The notes: generated from the letters alone by a model not told the origin. DNA of 64,000 bases from Blastobasis lacticolella (GCA_905147135.1 LR990056.1:10922001-10986000), one strand, 5' to 3'. Shown: positions 1 through 11,772, numbered from the stretch's first letter. Translations and numbers: made by a program.

Positions 1-360
1 TCGGGAACAGGCTGCAATGAGTTTACAATCCATTACTGCGCTATATCAATTAGTTAAGCTTATGTTTATGGTATTATTATATCTGTGTCGTAACTAGCAG
101 AGAATAAGTAATTACTAGTCATCGAGTCTTAGTCACTTGTAATAAACGAACTGAATTATTATTATTGAAAAGACAGCATCCAGATGCTGTTGGAGGCCGC
201 CCGCAGCCGCTGCACAAGGAACCCGCAGCGCTTGCACATTGTTACATAATAACAGTCTACTCTAGCGTCCTCGAACATCCCTGACGCGCTATAGAAACGG
301 GGCAACGCGAACAGCACACTGAATTCAATAAGTATTTGAATTAGAATTATACAGAATAAC
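1..360. other. no feature seen
   Basis: AT-rich sequence with no exon-like signal or recognised repeat. If PGRP-A still has its last coding exon outside the window, this stretch would be intron of that gene. Confidence 0.4.
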
Positions 361-363
361 TAG

Positions 364-575
364 GTGCCGAGGTCTTCCGCTGGGGACCCTAAAACTGGTT
401 GGACAGTCTCGGAAACCGATTGGCACCCCGTGACGGTATATTTTTACCCGACTGCGCGACGCATAGGAGAGTGTGTTTATCAGCTATGTATGTATGTATA
501 TATGTATGTATATTTGTTCGTTTGTGGTACTCTAGAGACAAAACGCGTGGGCCGATTTTGATGGTTCTTACGTCT
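364..575 (+). repeat. dispersed repeat with TATG-rich microsatellite
   Basis: The segment has a TACCCGACTGCGCG motif, then a (TATG)n run near 484-515, then a GGGCCGATTTTGATGG motif. Related pieces occur near 22390-22660 (TACCCGACTATG, a TGTATG run, CCGGTTTTCG). This arrangement is typical of a short interspersed repeat in lepidopteran DNA. The reading frames across it are not gene-like. Confidence 0.4.
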
Positions 576-635
576 ATCGATTTGACTTAATCTTACGAGA
601 GTCACTGAAGACATGATATTAATGAATATTCTGAA

Positions 636-712
636 AAATGGAGACTGTAGATCTTTTGCCTCCAAAACATTAGTCGCCTTGTACGACACCCACAAGTCAC
701 ACGGCCAATTTG
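636..712 (-). repeat. fragment of dispersed repeat family B
   Basis: It shares TTAGTCGCCTTGTACGACAC and the following ACACGGCCAA with longer copies at 5437-5690, 6169-6408, 28238-28578 and 35826-36086. Only the 5' part of the family is present, in reverse orientation. Confidence 0.5.
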
Positions 713-1159
713 GTGAAAAAGAAAAAAATGAAAGTCGACAAACAATTATAAACAATATGGGATATCGTTGAATAGGTATTGAAAAATCATCATTAGGTTT
801 CTCTTACCATTTTTCATTTAGAATGACCATATAGGATCTATAACGATTTACAGTTAGTCAGCAACCATTCCCACTTCTTCACTTCACTTACACTTTCATG
901 GTACCGATCATTAAAATAAAAAGCGGAAAATAATAAATGTAGAACAAAAATTAAAAACCCCCCGAAAAAACCCCGCCTGCTTTCAAGTTTAAATTAAACG
1001 AACGTTTGCACTTTATACGCCTATTTACGTAACTACATCATTCGGCGGTTTCTAACTTTTTAGTTCTGTAATTGCAGTCGTGGTTTTTAGTTTTTGTACT
1101 ACTATTTTTGTAATAAAATATGATTTATAATTATTGGCCACTTAGCCGATGGTGTAGTA

Positions 1160-1318
1160 AGTAAAGTTTAGGCCTCCTACAAAGTGGCCCGACGGCCTGG
1201 TAAAGATCGCAGCTACCAGCGGTATACGAAAGGCACAAGACTGCCCTTTTTTGACTTCTCTGGGGGAGACCTATGTCCAGTAATGGGCGTGTTTTGGCTG
1301 ATATGATGATGATGATTA
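1160..1318 (+). mobile_element. 3' end of an RTE-like LINE
   Basis: The segment reads like the C-terminal tail of RTE-type reverse transcriptases: the stretch before GGGGGAGACCTATGTCCAG resembles an LGEAYVQQW-like ending, followed by a short 3' UTR and an ATG-repeat tail (GATATGATGATGATGAT). A second copy of the same family is at 6826-6953. This copy is 5' truncated and sits about 200 bp downstream of the third PGRP-A exon in the gene's direction. The tail shows it inserted in the plus orientation, opposite to the PGRP gene. Confidence 0.6.
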
Positions 1319-1320
1319 CA

Positions 1321-1475
1321 ACTAGGTACTGTGCGTGGGATGGCCACCCACGAAATGACTGACGTGATGACCATGTAAGGAAATCTCCTGCATGAATTAG
1401 AAACGAGTAACAGAGCGTAGGTAATAGGGAGCCTGGAGGATGGAGGGAAGCCTATACATAGCTGTAGTAGTCCTG
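1321..1475 (-). pseudogene. possible decayed last exon of PGRP-A (speculative)
   Basis: Downstream of the 119-nt PGRP-A exon, one minus-strand frame reads PPSSRLPITYALLLV, which can be laid over PPAQQLETTKALIAV of the PGRP-B last exon (7 identities in 23 around it). About 29 nt later a different frame reads LHGHHVS, resembling LVGHRQV of PGRP-B. PGRP-B has 42 nt at the matching interval, so a 13-nt deletion would account for the frame change. No Cys-Pro-Gly follows, and the implied intron would be only about 40 nt. The match is weak and may be chance. The real last exon could instead lie beyond position 1. Confidence 0.2.
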
Positions 1476-1512
1476 CGGGTGATATAATGATAAAAATGGG
1501 GAAAAATCTTAC

Positions 1513-4500
1513 TGTTCCAATCTCCGATGAGGCATATGCTAAGGCTGTCTTTGTTCTTTGTCGGCATGAAAGAGGGCGCGTTGTCGAAGCCACGACCTTC
1601 GTACACCACACCGTCACAGCCCACAGCAAAACTAAAAAAGGAGCAAAATATTTGATAGAAGCAGACACAGCGGGGTGAAAAGTCATCTTGGCCTCAATAT
1701 CCCTGTAGTGCTCTTGCGTGCTAGGGCCTGGAGTCCGACTTAACCATGATACAGGGTTTGACAGATCAGGTAATTACAGTGGAACGACTACCATCTGACC
1801 TCTGTTAAAAGGGGAACCTGGCTAGATTGGATCATGGTTACACATTTAGTCGCCTGAAAGTGCAGGTTTCACCATGATGTTTTCCCTCGCCGTAAGAGCA
1901 TGTACATAAGTAAAGAGGTACTAAACGTATAAAACCAAATTCTTTATTTTTAATCTCAAAATATTCGATAAACGCGACATGAACCTATTCATATAATTAT
2001 AATGTTATTTTACACGCTTCCTAAAGCTATATGGCGTTAAATTTTCATTCTCAAAAATGAATCGAAACGTTAACGTTCTCAAACAAGGTATAAAAACTAA
2101 GCATTGTTTATGAAACACCTTTCCGAGGAACTTCGATTACCAAATTCAATACTTGAGAATCCTGTCTAAGCAGCGCCATCTAGTGAGGCACGGCCGAACT
2201 GCACTTTTTACTTTTTAAAGCAGCTGTCTGAAAATCCACTATTGCAACGTCAACTTCATGTCAACGCACGCCATGCTTTTTAGCGTTGGAACGTTTTCAA
2301 GGAAATTAAACCTACATCGAAATGAAGTTGATTTACTTTAACAATGTACAATCCGCGCAGATTACACGTAACACTTACTTGAAAGCAATATCACTGAATT
2401 TTTTCTGATTCATGTGCATCATCTGCAGGATCCTCATGGCCATGCAGCATTCTCCTTTGTCGTAGCAAGCCGGTGGCATGACAGATTGGTGGATTACGAT
2501 GTACTTTGGGAGAGCGTGGTACTTAAATATTTTAGCAGCCGCCTTCGCCTTCCATTCTGAGCGTCCACACATCTTGAAGGAGAATTTGGAAGAAAGATCA
2601 ATCGGCAGCGCTTGCGAGGTGGAAGCAAACAATGAATGGTATTATTTTATGTGTATAAGCATGCAACAGAAAAAGACGGAGGAAAATAATATTTAATAAT
2701 GAGGAATATACAACGAGAACAATGAAATTAAAAACTAAATATTTTTAATCATGGTGTTTGTTCATTTTTCATATGTTCCTGCGCAGTTTTCTTTATTTAT
2801 AAGTACCTTTACAGGATATCGTTAGAGAGGGGATAAAGTAGAGAACATTTTATAAATAAATTATAAACTTTTTATAAAAAATTCTATGGTGTCACTAAAG
2901 GACACGTATATAGTCTATACTAGACCAAGAATTGAAAAAGTAGTACAGAATCGTATTACTTTTTGGTAATTTTCAAGTTTTCGTTCGGTCTATTATGCCT
3001 ATCGTCCAATTGGTATGACGCTGCAGGCTTGTTAAAATCTGCAGTTAGCCCATTATACACCATACACCTTCTTGCCTATCGTCCAACGGCAATCCAATCG
3101 GCAGCGACGTTTAGTTGAAGCCATAAGATTGTAAAGTTAGCTACCTTGACGCAAATTTTTTTTTCTGCTCTTTGGTTGAAGCCCTGGCGTCACCAGGTGC
3201 GGACGCCGTCTTGTGCATTCTGAGAATAAGCAGAATACTGAGATATAAGCAGAGCCCGACAATTTTTTTTTAAATGTCTTCAAAGATATACTGTTAACTT
3301 TAAATGTACTTCAACTCAACCTCGCCAAGTATAATAGCCAAAGATTGTGCCATCAATTTTAATAGGCATGCTAATCCACGCCCACACACGTTCAGTTCCA
3401 CTTTATTTCGTCCAATCGGCATGAAACTGTCGATTGGTTGATAGGCATGAACGTGTATGGATCAGAGACACGGAAATCAAAACAAGATAAGTCAATTGAA
3501 TTGCCCGCATGACTTTCTCGCCAAGCAGATGTCCCTATACACATCGTTTGCCCATAATTGGTTTAGTGGAGAAAGATTAAGGCAGCCGCCAATATTAGAA
3601 AGCGAAGATGTGAACGTAGAAAAAGGTAACCCATCGGCCCGGAGGTGTTGTGATCATGTGACCAAGAGTTGTTGAACCAAGTTGAACCAAGGGTTCGACA
3701 GATTATTTTTTTGCGTTCACCCATGTAGCACCCTCTGAGAATAACGAGTGAGAGAGTTGCGGAATACTTATAGTACCTATACCAATGCGGCAGACCGGTT
3801 GGTGATGTAGGACTCGCTATGCAAGACCTAAATCGCCTACCCACTAAATAGCACGGGTGGCTAATTATTAATAGCACAGGTGGCTAATTATTAGTTAGCT
3901 AGGCTATTATAGCATGGGAAGGCTTTAATGGCTTCATCGGAAGCCACACCTCATAGATATGGGGTGTGCAACAATAAATAATCGTCGAAAATAGTATTTA
4001 TACCGCAAAAGATAAAAAAAAAAAAATTAAATTTGCGAAGAAATTGGTCGACACCACAGGTAACCGAAGAGCTGGCAGCTACCTCGTATAAAGAATAAGC
4101 ATTGCTATTTAGAGAGGTAATGCTGCCAGCATCTTGGGTACGCTTTTACACGGCCCAAATTTATTTTAAATTAGTTAATTTCTTTTCCTTTTTATTGTAC
4201 ATAATTTTAAATTTAAATTTATTTATTTAGATGGAACACTCCTGTAACGCGATGTAGAAAAAATGTGTGGAAAATTGAGATTTGTATTGAAGTGGTTTGG
4301 TCAGCGCCATCTATGTGCGATGCTTGCCAACTTGTGTTCGTAGTGATGAGTATTATTGGGGCTATAGATGTTGCTACAATGGTATATCTATCTCCTGTAT
4401 ATAAAAAAATGCTTTATAATATATATTTACTTATTTTGATTTCTGTGGTTGCATCAAATTCCCTGTAGGTATATAACTGTAGCTGCACAGAAATATGATT

Positions 4501-7500
4501 CTTAAGGCGTGTCCAAACATAGTGCGGCACGTGCGCGGCAGCAACACGCGGCATGTCCAGGAAACAATTCTGCCGCGCTCTAGTTAGGACTATTGACGAA
4601 TGTTTGCGCGGCAATATTGCGCGGCACTTGCGAGACACAAGTGCCGCGCAATATTGAATTCAGTCTGAACCAAAACTACAATGAAGGCGGTCAGTGTTTT
4701 AGCTCTGCTTATTATTCGAAAATTGCGAAGAAGAAATAAGAAAAAACGCATCATAACAAGAACATGCTGGATGGAACCACTTTATCAGCGGAGGATACAA
4801 AATTTGGAATCAATTAATTATGAAACACCACAGTTTTTAAGAGTGTCCTTGGTTTAAAAGTTTAAACAGTTACATAGCCCACAACTATGAGCCATATATT
4901 TCAATCTAATTGATGTTTCATTGGCCATTTTTGAGAAGCGCAAACACGTCCAGACAGGATTACGGACGAACGATAACTGCCTGTGCAAACACAGCGCGGC
5001 ACGCCGCGCGCGGCCGCCGCGCACACTTGCCGCTCTATGTTTGGACACACGTTTAAGGTTACCACTTGGACTTTTGCTTTGATGGTACCAGAAAACTCGA
5101 AATTGCATGCGTGCTACTATCCCCTTAAAAATCGTGTGAACTTACTTCTACGATTAATGTCGAGATGCAGGCCATGTTCCGCATTTATTTCCGAACCGAT
5201 GTTCACGGACACATCAGTTTCAGCTGCGAAAAATAAATTATTTATTAAATTATTGTACTATACATAATTTACATACAGAACATCAGAACAGTATCAGCTT
5301 ATTTCTAATATCTTCCAGTCGACCAACGGAAGAGAGAGGGCAAAATCAAGAGGCAGATGGTGTGCACCTTAACTTAGTTAATTTTATTAAAAGATTTTAA
5401 AAAATTAACCGTCAATTAACAAACAAATTTTAATTCATCATCATCACAGCCCATAACAGTCCACTGCAGGACTTCGGGCCTCTCCCACGAAAGGGGAGGT
5501 CATTGCCATAATCTCCACGCTTGGCAGGCGGGTTGGAGATCGCAGTGCAATTGATGTAAATCTACCCAGAAAGATGCTGCTGCCCATCTTTCGAATTTGT
5601 ACCTTAGTCGCCTCTTACGACACCCACGGGAAGAGATGGGGTGGTGCTATTCTTTGAGGTGGCGGCACCACACACCACATTTTAATTAATTCTACTTATT
5701 TGTGCAAACAAACATTTCCTAATCATAGTTCGCTAGTTTTAATAAAAAATGACAATTCACACTAATAGGACTTATTAAAATTATTTTGTTCTTTAATTGG
5801 TTTAAAAGTCGATACTTATTCAAAACTTTTATTAATGATTATCGAGGGCCGGATTTCACCCATTCGCGGCCGTGTTTGCCCCTCCCTGGTTACAGAGTAG
5901 CTCTCTGACCCAGTCACCCAAAATAATGGGAATGGGAGAACATTAATTTCAATGTAAACTTACTCTCTGCAATCACATCCAGCTCTGCATTATCTGAAAC
6001 AAGGTTGAAGATTTACACTATTTTTGCATTTTATTGATAGACTGAATACGCGGTGAGTTTGGGAACAGTACTATCCGATAAGAATTACAATAGGACGGGC
6101 GAACTTCATTCGAATAATTCAAATGAGTGCTAGGGATGGATGATAAATATCTTTTAACTTTATTTATTTCATCATCACTGCCCATAACAGTCCACTGCAG
6201 GACTTAGGTCTTTCTCACGAAAGGGGAGGTCATTGCCATATCTCCACGCTTAGCAGGCGGGCTGGAGATGCTGCTGCCCATTTTCGAGCCTTTGGAGACT
6301 TTAGATCAGTTGCTTCGAAAACATTAGTCCCCTTGTACGACACCCACGAGTGTAAGGGATGTGTGCTATTCTACTCTTCCGGACACCACACGGCCAACTT
6401 TACTTTAATAATTTTTATGACTTTACAAAATCTCTTCTTATCGTAAAGGACGCACGATACTAAGGACCGTGAGGGGGCGTAAGTGTCTTTTCATCAGTAG
6501 TTTCCCTTTCGGCGGCATGTTAGGACAATAATGAATATGGCGTAAAAAGGGTTTGTACAAAAATACCGCCGATCCTAATGACGTTATTTATCACCAATCT
6601 CTAGCACGTATTCGAATGTAGTTAAACAGCCCGTCCTACTGTAATTCTAATGGGTTAGTACCTATATGTGTTTAGTATGCATGTAATTTTCTGGGGTACA
6701 TTTGCAGATTTTCGACAAATTTAACCATTAACTATTAGTGGAATATTATTGCGCCAAATGCTAGGTAACGCCAAACGTGTCTAATCAACGTTTTAAAAAT
6801 ATACACCTGTACCTTTGGCACACAAAAAACCGACAACCTGGTAAAGATCGCAGGTACCAGCTGGATGCGGAAGGCACAGGGCTGGCCTTTGTGGAGATCT
6901 CTGGGGGAGGCCTATGCCTAGTGGGCGTCTTTCAGCTGATATGATGATGATGACCTTTGGTACTTTTGGTGTGAGGAGGCCCGAAATGTTCGCCTCAACT
7001 ATTTCTACTCTACTAATACGGATCTTAATAACCAATAGAACTATTTATTTACTATTAGAACACAGAATTCCAATTATGTACATGGATAACATAATCGTCA
7101 AGAGACATCAGCCGTGACCATCCTATTAGTAGTTCTTTGCAACGACAAAGTTATACTTTCTGACCAAAATGTAGGGTTTGTAGAGTTGTTTGCTTCTTCA
7201 CGAAATCTATTGCTATTTCACAGTGAAACATTATGAGCTTACGATATTCTACGTGGGATACACTGAAATATTTGCGTAACTCAACAATAAAACAATTTAC
7301 ATGTAAAGTAATATATTAACTGCTTTTCGAAGTATTTATTACATTTTAAATATTTTCATTAGGTCAAACCATTTTTGAAAACATGAGGACCATTGGTCTG
7401 AAGCCATATTTTTCACGCGCTGGTTGAAAGCTATCATAGCCTCATCCGGCTCCGTAAAATATTTGATTTTTGGGAAAATAAAGAAATCCCATGGTGCCAG

Positions 7501-9695
7501 GTCTGGACTATGTGCGGGATGGGTTACTAGCTCTGACTTTTCAGAAGCCAAAAATTACTTCGTATTCTTCGCGGTGTCCGCCGAAGCATTGTCATGGTGC
7601 AATATTTTGCGACTGGGCAAACAAATTGTGGTGTACCACTCGGCATTAACTGTCTTTTGTTCTTCAAGGTGGGGTCGTGCAAACCTACCGCTAAAGCCTA
7701 CGCTTCTCGCCTGCCTCAATTTTGTAGGGTTGTTGTCGCTTTCGATCACGACAGAAAACTGTTGCAGTTTATTAGGCATCTTTACAATATATCCATGTTT
7801 CATCTCCTGTCACAATTGAATACACAGCATTTGAACGACCGTGATCGTACTTTAACAACATTTTTTTGCAACAATCAACTTGAGTCCGTTCCTGATCTGG
7901 AGCGAGTTCATTAGGAATCCAGCGGAAAGAGGCATCATTGTTTTCTAACTTTGAAATGTTGATGTAAGATTTATTTAATTTGGTTCATACCAATCCCCAA
8001 ATGTCCTTGACTATGAGTAGATATAGTGGGGGTATTTGTTTTACTCGGTTCTCTAGACCGTTCAATCAATCTCCGGTCCCCAGCGGTTTACCTCTGTTAA
8101 CCTCGCTTCGCCAAACGTTGGCATTTGCCACATCTAACTGTTGAGACACACTGATTGAGTGCGCCGCGCGGCATACTGCACGATGTGGCAAACTCCTCAA
8201 TTCTAACTCAGCTAGCAACTCATCGTAGCACTTCGACATGCATATGGAGTTAATAATACAACCAGATTCAAAAATCTATTTCTGCGTTTTTATGCTGTCA
8301 AATAACTTTTTAGCGATTTTTCTCGCTGATCGGCATCAGTCCCGACTTCTGCAAGGGTCCGCTTTCCGACTCATTTTCTGCCATTTCGCCCGGTGTTGGG
8401 CATCCTCTAGTCGTAAACCATTGGCTCTCGCATCAGAATCGGCGATGTCATTCCATCGCTTCTTGGGCCTTCCGCGGGACCTCATTCCTGATACCGGAAG
8501 GTTTAGGCACCTATTTCCCACGTAACCCCGGGGGCTTACGTAACACGTGACCAACCAGCGAAGGCGAGCCTCTTCGATTGATCCGCGATATCTCTCACGC
8601 CAAGGCTGCCACGGATATATTCGTTACGCACTCGATTAAGTCGCGTAACGCCACACATCCACCGCAGCATCTTCATTTCGTTGGCGTGGAGTTCACGGAC
8701 GTGCTTCGTCAGCGCTGGCCTGGCTTCGCAGCCGTAAACCATCACAGGCCTAATTATGCTCTTGTATATTAGCCCCTTGAGCTTGATCGGGTTGATTTTA
8801 GGCTCACAGGTGACCGCCGTGAGCTCCCGCCATTTGGCCCAAGCTGCAGAGATTCGGGACTTGACATAGGGGCTGATATCGCCGGACTCGTGCATCACGG
8901 ATCTGAGGTATTTACAATATCTATGCCCGTATCATCAAATCGTAATACGAGTTCAAAAATTTCATAAGAAACGATCTCGATGATAATATAATACTCGTAA
9001 TGTGTGACAAGTTAGTTGATTATAATACTACTGAAATCAAGCGAGACTCTATAGCGCGATGTAAAGTACAAGCAGCGCCATCTCTTGTCCACGTTACGAT
9101 GCTGTGCACCTTTCAACAATCAGTGAACATGATACAATAGAAAAAAATCGGACCTTCACGAAAATCTTAAGACGATTGCAAAAAAACGGATTATTGATAA
9201 TGTTTTTGTTTGTAATGAATAAACTAAAAACTACCGGATCGACTTTAAAACATATTTTACTAATAGAATGCTACATTATCACTGAGTAATGAAGGCTACT
9301 TTTTACCCTGGTAGCAGGGTCACGGAGGTCAGATGGCAGTGGCTCCACTGTAATTACCTGATCTGCCAAATCCTGGATCATGGTCAAGGCGCACCCTGGG
9401 CCCTCGTGTACGAGAGCACAACCAGGACATTAACACCATGAAAATAATATCCCAGGAAAATAATAGCGGGGTTCCCGCGGAAAAGTTGATTGTTTACAGG
9501 AATCCTAACTGCGGCTAGACGAGTATAAAGTAAAAATTTTAACGTACCGTCGATATCGAAGCCCACATCCAAAGCACCTCTCGGTTCTACTACCACTTTA
9601 AGGTTATTTTGGGTACTCTCATGACCATATCCCTGGTGTACAGTGGGATGTATAATTTGTATAAGTGAGATGAAGCATACCACTATAGCATACAT
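1513..9695 (-). CDS. PGRP-A: secreted peptidoglycan recognition protein, predicted non-catalytic, incomplete here
   Basis: Exons, in gene order: 9548-9695 (signal peptide), 2379-2610, 1513-1631. Introns are 6937 nt and 747 nt with GT-AG ends and phases 1 and 2, as in the two paralogues. The start is MYAIVVCFISLIQIIHPTVH, a clear secretion signal, followed by about 28 residues of linker (FDID at its end). The domain starts near CGRSEWKAKAAAK. Zinc-ligand His is kept (YIVIHQS), as is the Cys pair (ACYDKGECC). The segment SDIAF-NFAVGCDG has Phe where amidase PGRPs have Tyr (DIGYNF), and the GAH motif after YEGRGF is absent. YEGRG and ICLIGDW confirm the family. 166 residues are visible; the exon with the second His and the Cys ligand is not found (see 1321-1475). 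In this fold loss of that Tyr is expected to abolish amidase activity, so a binding or regulatory role, or pseudogenisation, is inferred. Joining exon 9548-9695 rests on signal peptide, donor and phase, not on homology. Confidence 0.72.
1682..1905 (-). mobile_element. tRNA-derived SINE (family A), 5' truncated
   Basis: It lies in PGRP-A intron 2. It carries the family A body in reverse: TCATCTTGGCCTCAATATCC, GACAGATCAGGTAATTACAG, ACCATCTGACCTC and TGCAGGTTTCACCATGATGT. The tRNA-like head is missing. Confidence 0.65.
2612..4240. other. PGRP-A intron 1, distal part, no gene seen
   Basis: AT-rich intron sequence. A GCCTATCGTCCAA motif recurs near 2996, 3073 and (as CGTCCAATCGGCAT) 3410, suggesting a degraded local repeat. 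No exon or RNA gene could be supported. Confidence 0.4.
4505..5052. mobile_element. non-autonomous PIF/Harbinger-like element (MITE)
   Basis: Terminal inverted repeats: left GTGTCCAAACATAG then GCGGCA, right TGCCGCTCTATGTTTGGACAC, each next to a TTA that fits a TWA target duplication (4502-4504 and 5053-5055). Inside, a short plus-strand stretch near 4680-4790 reads RKLRRRNKKKRI and then TRTCWMEPLYQRR, resembling the N-terminal region of Harbinger-type proteins (inference). The element is about 550 bp and GC-rich at both ends. Confidence 0.6.
5437..5690 (-). repeat. dispersed repeat family B, long copy
   Basis: It starts with TCATCATCATCACAGCCCAT, includes ACAGTCCACTGCAGGACTTC, GAAAGGGGAGGTCATTGCC and GTCGCCTCTTACGACACCCA. 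Four related long or partial copies in the window share the order of these blocks. The ATG-type tail suggests a LINE-mobilised 3' end or SINE. Confidence 0.65.
6169..6408 (-). repeat. dispersed repeat family B, second copy
   Basis: Same blocks as 5437-5690 in the same orientation (TCATCACTGCCCATAACAG, GGGGAGGTCATTGCCATA, TAGTCCCCTTGTACGACACC, CACACGGCCAA), with a shortened middle. The two copies are about 500 bp apart. Confidence 0.65.
6826..6953 (+). mobile_element. 3' end of an RTE-like LINE, second copy
   Basis: It shares AACCTGGTAAAGATCGCAG, the GGTACCAGCTGGATGCGGAA block, GGAGATCTCTGGGGGAGGCC and the GATATGATGATGATGA tail with the copy at 1160-1318. One frame reads RWMRKAQGWPLWRSLGEAY, matching the conserved C-terminal tail of RTE reverse transcriptases. 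Confidence 0.65.
7335..7920 (-). pseudogene. mariner transposase relic
   Basis: Minus-strand fragments read VNAEWYTTICLPSRKILHHD (7555-7803) and THPAHSPDLAPWDFFIFPKI (7339-7551), both hallmark blocks of mariner-family DDD transposases. The Asp of HHDNAS and the Asp of SPDLAPWDFF are two of the three catalytic acidic positions. The two blocks are in different frames and separated by stops, so the gene is dead. It lies in PGRP-A intron 1. Terminal repeats were not found. Confidence 0.8.
8316..8930 (-). pseudogene. LINE reverse transcriptase C-terminal relic
   Basis: Minus-strand reading gives AAWAKWRELTAVTCEPKI, GLIYKSIIRPVMVYGCEA, NEMKMLRWMCGVTRL and then, after a frame change near 8540, SRGRPKKRWNDIADSD and AKWQKMSRKADPC. 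This order is the known C-terminal region of non-LTR reverse transcriptases. Two overlapping frames show it is frameshifted. Antisense fragments of related LINEs recur near 38735, 45475 and 55225. Confidence 0.8.
9303..9446 (+). mobile_element. SINE family A, 3' part
   Basis: It contains GGTAGCAGGGTCACGGAGGT, TGTAATTACCTGATCTGCC, AATCCTGGATCATGGTCAAG and GAGAGCACAACCAGGACATT. It begins in the middle of the family, and lies in PGRP-A intron 1 about 100 bp from the first exon. Confidence 0.7.
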
Positions 9696-9699
9696 CTCA

Positions 9700-11770
9700 G
9701 GGCGAATAAATGGGATAATAAATGAAATAGTCGCATTGGTTTTCTGCTAAACATTTAATTGTAAAATTTAATGCATTTACGCGTCTATGCGTTACAAATT
9801 CATCAATCACTTTTACTTATTGCTTAATAAGTAAAATGAAATAAATAAAGAATATGTTTGTACATTGGTACTTCTGGGCCCAGTTTTCGTAATGTATATA
9901 AAGACAGACTGATTTGAAGGAAATCCACATGAAATTATGTTAAGTATAGGGGTTATATTTTTTAATCGTTCGCATCAATTTGAACGATTTTCAATTTCTA
10001 TTTTGACATGAAAAATTCAAATTTTTTTAAATTACATTATCAACACCGAGAGAGTACGGTTCAAAAATAGGAAAATCAGCAACAAAATATCGTGTTTGAA
10101 AACAAAATTCATCCCGAAAATAAAAAATTGAAAACCATTCGAATCGCGGCTAGCGATTCAAAAATATGGCGCCAGTACTTTTATAGTATTTATGTTAGTA
10201 CAATATTTTGCGAACCCGGTTCGGACGCATTGCGTCTCTGAAACTAAAAAAGCTTGACTTTTCCGAGTATGTCTAATTTATTTATTCGTATGGCAAAAAT
10301 ACAATATACGAGAAACACATTCAACTACAAATTATATCTAATTCTAATCAATCAAGTATATCTAATTGATACTATATTGTGTGCTGCGTCCAATTTAACC
10401 TGGGGAAAAAGAATTCTTTTAAGTACTTCGATTGATCCGCAGGCAAACCGCAGCGCCATAACTAAACCATTTCATAATAATTGCATTCGAATTTTGATTT
10501 AATAACAATATTCGATTAGGAAAACAATTACTGTTAGTTTAGGCGATTAGTCGCCGAAGACCTTGGATGTTTGGACGGTGAAGTACCTACCTATAGTGTA
10601 TAAACACCCCACGTGCCAGCACTTCGTACTAAAGCCTATCTACTTGCTCTGGCTTTTCGGGATGCACTGTTCTATTACAGATAACCTTCATTCTCAGCGT
10701 TGGACAGCTATCGGAACATTTAGTACCGATAAAGAGTGGCGCTGTTATTTCTAGCTTAGCAAATTTTTTGTCATTTCGCTGATAACCAAGGGACTTTAAA
10801 GATGTAATGTTTTCTATAATCCAATAGCTGTGCATCTAATGCGTGTCTAATGTCGATACTCAATGTCAATACAATACTCCAATGTCAACTTCGGCCAGTA
10901 CATCGAAGGCAAAGCAAAGGTTATTCGAGGTAGGCGCTTCAACTACCTCGTTACAAAAGAGACTTTATTTTATACGTTGTAAGGATTAGTATCAACTGCA
11001 ACCCCACCCTACGCACTTAGATGAAATTAAAACATTTTTAAGTGACCTTACTGCCGTTAGGAGGTAATCCACTTATGGATGTTTTCCCGGAATAAAATCT
11101 AATAAAGACGAAACACCAGTACAGGAAATTTCGGCTTCCTTGAACTAAACTTCCTTAGTTTTAATTGACATTTGCGACATTCATTCACTATTCTATACTT
11201 ATATCTATTCACATTATAAAGTATAGGTAGTTAAATTAATAAAATAAACAAAAATAATACATTTACTATACTGTAATTATCTCGTGCGCGAAAGCACATC
11301 CGGGACATTAACGGCACGATGATTATTTAATACATTATCGATTTGTGGGGTCCCCCCAATTGAGTGTGCCCTTTCTGGATAGGAAAAACAATGTTCTAAT
11401 GGATCTTAACTAAAACAACTCTACTCATAGAAATAAAAAAAAGATTGTTTTACTGTATGTTGAATTAGCCCCGATTGCACAAAATTATTAAACACGTTTA
11501 AGAATGACGATTAACGTTTTTCGTATGAAGTTTTTTGTTTAAGTTTAAGCTTAAACGTGTATAATTTTGGTGCATGCCGCCTTTAGTGTTTTAAAAATTA
11601 AAGTTGAAAAATTATCTAGAGACCTACATCGGAGGTATTGTTAGATTACTGACCCTTTGGCTCGTAAAATCGTAAAAATTAAACAAAATGTTTGTATTAT
11701 AAGATTTATAATTAATAAATTATCAGAATAAATATTAAACAAAATTGCTACGTCCACACGACATTGTACT
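9700..11770. other. intergenic, AT-rich; PGRP-A to PGRP-B
   Basis: The PGRP-A upstream region lies here, but I see no convincing TATA and initiator pair. A SINE family A fragment is at 11281-11330 (CTCGTGCGCGAAAGCACATC) and a copy of repeat family D is at 10690-10800. Nothing else is supported. Confidence 0.4.
10690..10800 (-). repeat. dispersed repeat family D
   Basis: In reverse it reads GGTTATCAGCGAAATGAC, AAATTTGCTAAGCTAGAAA, CAGCGCCACTCTTTATCGG. Related order is seen at 52702-52800 (GGTTATCAGCGGAACTAG, AATTTGCTAAG, TGGTACTAAATGG) and 29315-29400 (GGTTATCAGCGGAACTAC, CAGCGCCACTCC). Confidence 0.45.
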
Positions 11771-11772
11771 GT

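Noticed and set aside
1213..1686. 157-codon minus-strand frame over the PGRP-A region
   Set aside because: It runs in a different frame from the 119-nt exon and reads antisense through a LINE tail. Only the short PPSSRLP part was kept, as a speculative decayed exon.
7424..7914. Plus-strand frames of 131 and 106 codons
   Set aside because: They are antisense to the mariner transposase relic.
9384..9547. Downstream extension of the PGRP-A signal exon frame
   Set aside because: It reads past a GTACGT donor into a SINE, so it is intron.
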